13,792 nucleotides of DNA from Holosporaceae bacterium 'Namur' (GTDB lineage: Bacteria > Pseudomonadota > Alphaproteobacteria > Rickettsiales > Midichloriaceae): contig JACGYV010000035.1 of assembly GCA_014116815.1 (NCBI GenBank), positions 1 to 13,792 of the forward strand, read 5' to 3'. Numbering within the stretch: position 1 is the first letter of the stretch; each line of letters starts with the position of its first letter. Under the pieces are notes generated by a model. It did not search any database. It was not told where the DNA came from and worked only from the letters and a program-made list of their open reading frames with translations. Below are positions 7,618 to 13,792 of this stretch, in pieces. Position numbers and translations under genes: made by a program.

Positions 7618-9267
7618 CTAGCCAAACCCAACTTCCTTACCTTTAAGCTTATTATCTACTATTTCTCTTTGACTCCACCACAGTAATGAGTTACTTTTTC
7701 CAATTACTTCCCTTATATTAATAGCTACAATGGTTGTATCATCTCCAATCTCTATAGCTTTGTCTTCCTCTTCGCTATTTCCTTTATTCTTTATTGCCTC
7801 TTTTACCATATCCAGTAGCCAATTTTTTACTTCTTCCACACTACTTAAATTTGACCTACATAACTTATTCATCTCTTCAATATTTATGCTTTCTACATAT
7901 ATAGTTGGTTTTGGCTTACCAAATGATTCAAAGCTCCCTAGTTCTTCTTGTATCAAGCAATTTTCTGGCAGCATATCGAACACACCGTCAGTTAAAGAAA
8001 TTATTATAGTATCTAAAGGCAGCACCTGATCAAAGGTTAAAAACGGTACTTCATCAATTTCAATTTCACTTCGTTCATGGTTCCAAAAATCAGGTCCACC
8101 CATTAACCTTATTGAAGGAGCAATATTTATAAAGCCTACGCTTGGAGAATACCCGACTACCATTTGATCGCCGATGGAAAAGCCGGTAATCCTTATGCTT
8201 TCCTCTTCATTAATACATGCGGCATATGTAGTAAGTCCTGCATGTTCAAAATTATTCTTTGGCTGATTATTTGACATCCTAATTAGGATGTTTTTAACTA
8301 TATTATGTAAATGCGTTTCTTTATATTTAATCGGATCTTCTTCCCCACTTGCTGCAAGCTTATATAACTTAGGAGAAAAGTTATAATTTCTTTTTACTAC
8401 TTTTTCTTTCTCTTTTCCCTTATCTTCGTTATTAATCCCTACTTCTCTCCAATATTTATTTATAACACTTGTCAGTTCTCTATTTCCTAATTTGCATCCT
8501 AAACTTGCTATCTCTTTTATTTGTCTGTCCTGCAGCTCATCCATTGCATGCATATGCCCGTCAGATATTGAACCTATTATGATCTTCCTACTACCTATAG
8601 TTGCTAAGTCTACTCTTGCAGCATCATATATCTCCTGCCTTCCTTCCGGCTTTCTATATTGATTACTACTAGTTAGTTTCTGGTAATTATTCCCTGTAGC
8701 AAAGGATATCATGTTCTTCCCTAAACCTTGGTATAATCCTTCTAGGTCTATGAACTCAACACCTTCAGGTATTTGTGGATCTTTTATGGCTACCAAAGTA
8801 ATATCTTCGTTTCTTATTCGCTTAACAAAATTATCCATTGTTCTGCTAAGTTCTTCTCTGATTGCTTTCTGCTCCTTATTTTCTTTTGTAAAAAATGATT
8901 TAGTTATCTCAATTAATGTAGGGCCGCCTTCTCCTAAAAACTTAGCTTTTACTTCTTCCCTTACTAGATCTTGTATATTTTTAGGCAGTAATCTTTCATC
9001 TATTCCAATTGTGCTTTCCCAAGCTAAGTCTAAGAACTTTGATACTTCTTCTTTCTTTAGTTCATGGTTATATATAGCTACTCTATACAAATACTTTAAT
9101 TGTCTAACTTGCCTTCCAAGTAATACTATATCTTCTATACTTCTTTGCCACATAAGCCCATTGTTACTAAGCATATCTATAATGATATTTTTCTGTAATA
9201 TTGCATCTGAAATACCTAAGATTTCCTTTATCTCTAGTAATTGGGGTTGTCTAATTTCTTCTCTCAT
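7618..9267 (-). CDS. PP2C/PPM-family Ser/Thr protein phosphatase with a novel N-terminal region
   Basis: The 549-residue protein carries PP2C (PPM) motifs in order in its C-terminal two thirds: GRQEIYDA (209-216) in the position of the usual 'R..NEDA', IGSISDGH (231-238) for the metal-binding 'DG' loop, AGLTTYAAC (343-351), FSIGDQ (363-368) for the usual 'GDS', DTIIISLTDGVFD (419-431) and GDDTTIVAIN (508-517). The metal-ligand aspartates D215, D236, D427 and D509/D510 are all present, so an active Mg/Mn-dependent phosphatase is likely. Residues 1-200 are mostly helical, charged and unrecognised. A Lys/Glu-rich insert lies around 278-295. No signal peptide or membrane segment is seen. It lies between the Ank-Ulp1 gene (127-base gap) and the giant TPR gene (76-base gap), so cotranscription is likely. 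Substrates are unknown; host phosphoproteins are a guess from the neighbours. Confidence 0.82.
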   Translation of the reverse strand: MREEIRQPQLLEIKEILGISDAILQKNIIIDMLSNNGLMWQRSIEDIVLLGRQVRQLKYLYRVAIYNHELKKEEVSKFLDLAWESTIGIDERLLPKNIQDLVREEVKAKFLGEGGPTLIEITKSFFTKENKEQKAIREELSRTMDNFVKRIRNEDITLVAIKDPQIPEGVEFIDLEGLYQGLGKNMISFATGNNYQKLTSSNQYRKPEGRQEIYDAARVDLATIGSRKIIIGSISDGHMHAMDELQDRQIKEIASLGCKLGNRELTSVINKYWREVGINNEDKGKEKEKVVKRNYNFSPKLYKLAASGEEDPIKYKETHLHNIVKNILIRMSNNQPKNNFEHAGLTTYAACINEEESIRITGFSIGDQMVVGYSPSVGFINIAPSIRLMGGPDFWNHERSEIEIDEVPFLTFDQVLPLDTIIISLTDGVFDMLPENCLIQEELGSFESFGKPKPTIYVESINIEEMNKLCRSNLSSVEEVKNWLLDMVKEAIKNKGNSEEEDKAIEIGDDTTIVAINIREVIGKSNSLLWWSQREIVDNKLKGKEVGFG

Positions 9268-9275
9268 ATTAAGAT

Positions 9276-9281
9276 CTCCTT
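9276..9281 (-). promoter_or_regulatory. Strong ribosome binding site of the phosphatase gene
   Basis: The minus strand reads AAGGAG followed by 8 bases and then ATG (9265-9267). This consensus Shine-Dalgarno site fixes the start of the PP2C gene. It contrasts with the Ank-Ulp1 gene, which has no properly spaced site before its GTG. Confidence 0.8.
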
Positions 9282-9359
9282 ATATTTGATTAGACTACCC
9301 CTATTTGTTCCCTTATGTAGTTTTATTCTCTATTATGCAAAAGGATGATGATATTAATA

Positions 9360-9383
9360 AGGGATAAAAGTTGCTTTATCCCT
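9360..9383 (-). terminator. 9-bp hairpin after the Ank-Ulp1 gene
   Basis: AGGGATAAA (9360-9368) and TTTATCCCT (9375-9383) pair perfectly around a 6-base loop, 11 bases past the Ank-Ulp1 stop. Minus-strand RNA continues UAUUAAUAUC without a U-run, so it is at best a partial terminator or an RNA-processing signal between the first two genes of the putative operon. The rest of this 127-base gap shows no clear promoter. Confidence 0.4.
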
Positions 9384-9394
9384 ACTTTCATATT

Positions 9395-12300
9395 CTAGCT
9401 GTTTCTTCCTATTGCTTTTTGTTTATTACTCTCTACCAGCTCAGCTTTTTGGTAGAGCTTTTCTGTATATGATAAGTTTTGATTAGATTTTTCTGATAAG
9501 CTTAAAACCTGTATAGCAGAGTGATTAATACCTAATCTTTCTATAAAGCCCTTATTAATATTTTGTTCCTTACCTAACTCTTGTTTTATATATAATCTGA
9601 CAGCTACATCATCACTTACTATTGTTCTTAAGCTTTGAAATTTTTTGTAACTATTTATATCACTTCCTATCTCTATTAGCTTATCTACTCCTTCAGCCCC
9701 ATAGTTTAAGTTTGCTGCTTCAAGTAATTTATCTACATGCTTATCATTTAATATAGGATTATCATAACTTGCCGAGTAAACAGCACTTACTATACAGTCT
9801 TTATCTTTTTTATTACCTACGCTACTACTGCCGGAAGAAAGACTGATTATATTTCTTGTACTTTCTCTTCTTTGGTTTCCTTGCTCATTAATATTGGTAG
9901 TGCTGTTACTGTTTGTATTGGTGTTCGAATTACCATGCACAGCTTCATTAATATATAAGTTTTCTATCCATTCTTTGTACATTATAACATGGTTGTAAGC
10001 CTTACTTAGCTCTTCTGTAGAATATGCTTCTCCAGCTCTCTCTCCCTTCCATGTTCTGTTATTTTCTACAATATCAAATATCATACTTATATATAAGGTG
10101 GGCAAGCTATTTATGCGCTCTAACTGTTTATCACTTAATAACTCTAATTTAATTGCACCTATCTTATCTTGTAATAGCTGTATATTTCTATCTTCGATTT
10201 CTACTCTTCTATCTTCGATACTTTCAACATTCATTCCTGACATCTCTGCATACCTTCTCACATCAACTCTTCTTAAGAATCTCATATTCTGGTTATGTAG
10301 CTTCTCACTATACTCCCCGATTGTATACATATGCTGACTTATTTTGGTAAACTCGCTATTTGACTTTCCACTATCGGCATAATCACTTATGTTACTAAAC
10401 ACTATAGGTCCACAATCATACCCGTTTAACCCTTTTCCTTGTTGGTCTATTGTCTTCTCTACTTCTTTTACTTCTAATTCAGCTTCACATAACTCACTGA
10501 GAGTATTTATAATTGATTGTTTAATTAAATTCTTTAGTCCTTCTGTAAAACCATTTTTTCCATATGGGTCATCCCATAGTATACTTACCCTGTTATCTTC
10601 AAATAAACTTACCCTAATTGACCTCCAATGCAAGCCATCAAGAAGGGGAATGATAATTGTTTTAATTGTATTATTCCACCCCATTATTCCTGTATACTGT
10701 CCCGAAAGCCTTTTTATATCATCCTTGAAGGACTCTTTAAAGTTAAGTACATGATAAGGATCAGCTATAAATATACCTTCTCTGTTTTCTCTATATGCAT
10801 TGTATTCTTCTCCCTCATTAATCGGTATGCTATTATCGTAGCTTAATTTAGTTTTTCTTATATGCATTAGTAGCCTAAATCCATCACTCACACTGTACCA
10901 ATACCTATTATGGCCATCTACTAATAAGTTCCGATCATCTCCTCTCATATTTGCTTCTAGTAACTTTTCTTTTTTATCTGTTTGTTTTGTATTATTTTCC
11001 TTATCTCCTTTTAAGCTTTTTTTTGCTATTTCCTCATATACTTTCTCCTTACCTTTTTCAGAAGGTTTAACAACATTTATAAAACCTTCCCTCTCTTCAA
11101 TTGGAATTACATTTTCTTCTTCTAATGCTATCTCATTATTTTCTTCTAATATCCTAAGAATATGACCTTTTTCTTTGGCTATCTGAGCAGCTGTCTTACC
11201 CTCACTGTTCTTTATATTCTTAAATCCTTCCAGTACTATCCTCGCTAAATCCTCATTACCTTCTTCTGCTATATAGTGTAAAACAGTATTACCCCTACTA
11301 TCTTTATGGCTTAAATCAGCTCCACTTTCGATTAATCTTTTAACTACTTTACAAATATCTACTTTATTCCTATTAATCATCCTCATTGCATAAAGTAATG
11401 CATCTTCCTTTAACCAACCATAAACAATACTTGCATCTGCCCCGTTACTTAATAATATATTAAGTATTCTCTCATCGTTTTTATTTATAGCTTTGAAAAG
11501 TAATGGTTCTTTTGTATCATTGTTCAGCTCTAGCCCTTTACTTTCTTTGTACTTCATTAACAGTTCAACTGTTTCTACATTCCCTAGTTCGCAGGCTATT
11601 TCTATTGCCCTTACTCCTTCCACCTCCTCATTAATACTAACCTCATATTTCTCTATTAAGTCTTTGGTAACTTCTACCCAGTTATATTTACAACATAAGT
11701 GTAATAACTGAGCTTTAATTTCATTAGGTACATTGCTCCCTTCTAATACTCGTAAAATTAGATATTTATCTTGAAGTGCGACCATACTCTCTAGGTCAGG
11801 CTTCGCTCCTGCCTTCTTTAACATACTCGCTATTTGCAGGTTACCGCTTTTTATTGCTATTTGTATCGGCGTGCTTTTCCCTACCATAACATTTACATCC
11901 AACCCTTCTCTAATCAAATAACCAACTATATCAACTTTTCCTACTTCGCAGGCTATATGTAAAGCATTACTTCCATATACATCAACTTGTCTTAAATTTA
12001 CCCCTTTTTTTCTTAATATCTCCAATACATCTACTCTCCCCTCTCTTGCAGCAGCATGTACTGCACCTCCCCTCATATCATCATTTATTACTTCGAGCTC
12101 ATCTTTGCTAAAACTTTCTATCTTCTTTATATCGCCTAACTTTATTGCATTATGCACACTAAGCTCAGCTCCTTTACTCATTAAATACTCTACTATCTGC
12201 TTTATGTTTTCAGGTTGCTCTCCATGTAATAAACCCTCTATTATCTTCCACCCAGCATCTGTCCTTGCATTAATATCCGCTCCCTTCTCTACTAATATCT

Positions 12301-13618
12301 TAACTATCTCTAACCAGCCATGATACCCAGCTACCATTAATGCCGTTCTTCCCATTGCATTCGCTATATTTACTTCCGCTCCATTTTCAATCAGTTTTTC
12401 TATAGCCGGCAACTGGCCACTAACACATGCATGCATTAATGCCGTCATCCCCTCTCTATCTCTTAAATTAATATCAGCCCCCTGCTCTATCAAGTAATTA
12501 ATTACCTTAACTCTTTCCTCTTTCTTATTAACCTCGTTACTTACTGTAGCAGAGCATACATGCATTAATAAGCTTCTTTCGCCTTGGCTTAATACTTTAA
12601 CATCTGCTCCCCTCTCAACAAGCCATCTAACAACACCATACCTCCCAGCTTCACATGCATAAACTAATGCGGTCTTTTTATATTCTCCACCAGTGTTTAT
12701 ATTTAATCCTCTACTTAATGCCTCTTCAACTCCTTCTACATCTCCATTACTTGCTCTTTCAAATAATACACTATACCTCTGCTGTCTTTGCTCCATACTT
12801 AAGTATTTATTTTCTTGCTCAACAGTTAATAAAAGCTTTATTCCTAACTCGCTAAAATCTATTCTTTTAAAATCTATATTAGCTAAATCAATATCTCTTA
12901 AATCAACTTCCTGCTTACTTTCTTTAGCTATATCTAATATTACTTCTAACCTATCAGTAGCTCCAGCTCCTATTGCGATATCTTCTGAATCGTTTAAATG
13001 CTTTTTATGATTTTCTATACTCTTTAGATCATGATAACTTTTAACATCATTTTCATCCCTTAAATTCTCTTTCCTTAAATTCTTTAAAATATCTATATTT
13101 CTTCTTATTTTTTCTCCCCGCTCCTCATCCAACTCTTCTACAATACCCTCCACATCTCCTATGGTTTGGCTAGAATCTGCAATCGCATTATATAATTGAT
13201 AGAGCTTATTAAATATCACAAAGCTTATTACATCTTCCGGTAAACTATATCCTCTTTCTTTGAGCATCTCTTCAACCATGCGTATTATCCGCTGATTAGT
13301 ACTATTGTATATCTCTTCAGTATTATAACTTATCTTTGCAAAACTATTTGCATGCTCCTCAGGCAATAAATTGATTTGATTACTCGTCATCACAAAATAT
13401 GCTAAATTCTTTATCCTTTGGTCTACAAGCCCTGATAACCTTTTGTTAATCACATCAATAGCATCTCGCCCCTCCATTTCCTGCTCTTGAAAACTTAGCA
13501 AGTATAGATCGTCTATATAATCTATCTTAACCCTCGCATCTTCAATTTGTTCCCTTATATTATTTAATACGTCTAAACATAATTTATATCTTTGCGCTAA
13601 GACTTCTCCTAAAACCAC
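9395..13618 (-). CDS. Ankyrin-repeat protein with Ulp1/C48-type cysteine protease domain (putative deubiquitinase/deSUMOylase), possibly 5'-truncated
   Basis: The protein has 1407 residues from GTG 13616-13618. Residues 1-230 are helical and unrecognised. Residues 238-258 form a short pentapeptide-like run (VDLRDIDLANIDFKRIDF). Residues 282-826 carry about a dozen ankyrin repeats (TALMHACVSG, ALHIACEVG, GADIN loops). Residues 827-890 are a charged linker. Residues 890-1120 are a Ulp1-like (clan CE) protease: GLHW with H997, ILWDD with D1016, DQQ at 1058-1060 and YDCGP with C1069 give the expected His-Asp-Gln-Cys order and spacing, so the domain should be active against ubiquitin or a ubiquitin-like protein. 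An Asn/Thr/Ser-rich linker follows (1229-1245), then an unrecognised tail. No membrane segment or signal peptide is visible. The frame is open upstream of the GTG to the IS3 end near 13667, with no ATG and no spaced ribosome site, so the native N-terminus may have been removed. It heads the putative operon. Confidence 0.85.
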   Translation of the reverse strand: MVLGEVLAQRYKLCLDVLNNIREQIEDARVKIDYIDDLYLLSFQEQEMEGRDAIDVINKRLSGLVDQRIKNLAYFVMTSNQINLLPEEHANSFAKISYNTEEIYNSTNQRIIRMVEEMLKERGYSLPEDVISFVIFNKLYQLYNAIADSSQTIGDVEGIVEELDEERGEKIRRNIDILKNLRKENLRDENDVKSYHDLKSIENHKKHLNDSEDIAIGAGATDRLEVILDIAKESKQEVDLRDIDLANIDFKRIDFSELGIKLLLTVEQENKYLSMEQRQQRYSVLFERASNGDVEGVEEALSRGLNINTGGEYKKTALVYACEAGRYGVVRWLVERGADVKVLSQGERSLLMHVCSATVSNEVNKKEERVKVINYLIEQGADINLRDREGMTALMHACVSGQLPAIEKLIENGAEVNIANAMGRTALMVAGYHGWLEIVKILVEKGADINARTDAGWKIIEGLLHGEQPENIKQIVEYLMSKGAELSVHNAIKLGDIKKIESFSKDELEVINDDMRGGAVHAAAREGRVDVLEILRKKGVNLRQVDVYGSNALHIACEVGKVDIVGYLIREGLDVNVMVGKSTPIQIAIKSGNLQIASMLKKAGAKPDLESMVALQDKYLILRVLEGSNVPNEIKAQLLHLCCKYNWVEVTKDLIEKYEVSINEEVEGVRAIEIACELGNVETVELLMKYKESKGLELNNDTKEPLLFKAINKNDERILNILLSNGADASIVYGWLKEDALLYAMRMINRNKVDICKVVKRLIESGADLSHKDSRGNTVLHYIAEEGNEDLARIVLEGFKNIKNSEGKTAAQIAKEKGHILRILEENNEIALEEENVIPIEEREGFINVVKPSEKGKEKVYEEIAKKSLKGDKENNTKQTDKKEKLLEANMRGDDRNLLVDGHNRYWYSVSDGFRLLMHIRKTKLSYDNSIPINEGEEYNAYRENREGIFIADPYHVLNFKESFKDDIKRLSGQYTGIMGWNNTIKTIIIPLLDGLHWRSIRVSLFEDNRVSILWDDPYGKNGFTEGLKNLIKQSIINTLSELCEAELEVKEVEKTIDQQGKGLNGYDCGPIVFSNISDYADSGKSNSEFTKISQHMYTIGEYSEKLHNQNMRFLRRVDVRRYAEMSGMNVESIEDRRVEIEDRNIQLLQDKIGAIKLELLSDKQLERINSLPTLYISMIFDIVENNRTWKGERAGEAYSTEELSKAYNHVIMYKEWIENLYINEAVHGNSNTNTNSNSTTNINEQGNQRRESTRNIISLSSGSSSVGNKKDKDCIVSAVYSASYDNPILNDKHVDKLLEAANLNYGAEGVDKLIEIGSDINSYKKFQSLRTIVSDDVAVRLYIKQELGKEQNINKGFIERLGINHSAIQVLSLSEKSNQNLSYTEKLYQKAELVESNKQKAIGRNS
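10259..10951 (-). other. Ulp1/C48-like protease domain coding region
   Basis: This stretch encodes residues 890-1120 of the ankyrin protein. The catalytic His codon is at 10628-10630 and the catalytic Cys codon at 10412-10414. The Asp falls 19 residues after the His and the Gln pair 9-10 residues before the Cys, spacings usual for Ulp1/SENP-type and bacterial deubiquitinase relatives. The fold is shared by SUMO, NEDD8 and ubiquitin proteases, so the modifier preference cannot be read from the sequence. Confidence 0.8.
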
Positions 13619-13666
13619 CTCTTCTACAACTATATCTTTTAAACTTTTTGCTTTTAATAACTGCTC

Positions 13667-13792
13667 TGATCTTGTCCCGAATTTGTGGAGAAGTAGTTAA
13701 GCAACTTTGTAGTAGTAATATTGCTCAAAATTAGTTGGAGAGCAATAATATAAATTAGAATGCCTACGTTTTCTATTGTAAAATATCTCTAT
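13667..13792 (-). mobile_element. IS3-family insertion sequence, 3' end only
   Basis: The segment contains the transposase C-terminus and then about 30 bases reading, on the plus strand from 13667, TGATCTTGTCCCGAATTTG. This has the TG...CA-type end and length expected of an IS3 terminal inverted repeat lying just after the orfB stop. The other end is outside the window, so the terminal repeat cannot be matched and the boundary is provisional. The element abuts the 5' part of the Ank-Ulp1 gene in the same orientation and could supply its transcription. Confidence 0.6.
13697..13792 (-). CDS. IS3-family transposase OrfB, C-terminal fragment cut by the window edge
   Basis: Frame 1 of the minus strand from the right edge reads IEIFYNRKRRHSNLYYC, then SPTNFEQ and a tail, with the stop TAA at 13697-13699. 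The block 'YNxxRxHSxLxYxSPxxFE' is the C-terminal signature of IS3-family integrase-type transposases (rve/DDE domain) just after the catalytic Glu. Only 31 residues are visible. The stop codon is in the same frame as the downstream Ank-Ulp1 gene, 26 codons before its GTG. Confidence 0.85.
   Translation of the reverse strand: MEIFYNRKRRHSNLYYCSPTNFEQYYYYKVA

Noticed and set aside
8711..9289. Plus-strand open frame of 192 codons
   Set aside because: It is antisense to the PP2C gene, Ser/Ile-rich, and has no recognisable motif; the minus strand has a strong ribosome site and conserved motifs.
12693..13010. Plus-strand open frame of 105 codons opposite the ankyrin-Ulp1 gene
   Set aside because: It is a Ser/Leu/Thr-rich shadow of the ankyrin-coding strand with no family resemblance.

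Overview
The window is AT-rich, and every gene I can support lies on the minus strand. Its content suggests an obligate intracellular bacterium, most likely a Rickettsiales symbiont (Rickettsia, Tisiphia or Megaira type): very large ankyrin and kinesin-light-chain-type TPR proteins, a Ulp1/C48-like protease, a RelBE-type toxin-antitoxin pair and insertion-sequence debris. Clear Shine-Dalgarno sites (AAGGAG, AAGG) argue against Bacteroidota such as Cardinium or Amoebophilus, which carry similar domain repertoires. TGG is used for Trp and TGA is not needed as a sense codon, which argues against Spiroplasma. The assignment is inference; no rRNA or core gene is present to fix it.

Layout, in the direction of transcription (right to left). 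At the right edge is the 3' end of an IS3-family transposase (13697-13792), with a probable element end near 13667. Immediately after comes a 1407-residue ankyrin-repeat protein with a Ulp1-like cysteine protease domain (9395-13618). Its frame stays open right up to the IS junction and it lacks a good start, so it may be 5'-truncated. Next is a 549-residue protein with a C-terminal PP2C-type phosphatase domain (7618-9267). Then a 2165-residue protein (1044-7541) combines N-terminal ankyrins, a GlnD/DUF294-like nucleotidyltransferase, a long array of about 42-residue TPRs and a C-terminal F-box-like segment. A short non-coding stretch with two perfect palindromes (831-1043) separates this from a RelB/RelE-type module (579-791 and 329-601). 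At the left edge, the first ten codons of a serine recombinase (resolvase) are interrupted by an IS6-like element whose transposase runs off the window.

The three large genes are codirectional with gaps of 127 and 76 bases, so they may form one operon. Together they encode a potential ubiquitin/SUMO-like protease, a Ser/Thr phosphatase and a nucleotidyltransferase with a possible SCF-recruiting F-box. All three are eukaryotic-like activities on scaffolds built for protein-protein contact, so I read the module as a candidate secreted effector or reproductive-manipulation cassette on mobile DNA, loosely comparable to the Ulp1-bearing CidB of Wolbachia. No secretion signal is visible, and the host-directed role is inference. 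The toxin-antitoxin pair and the resolvase remnant suggest a plasmid or plasmid-derived island.
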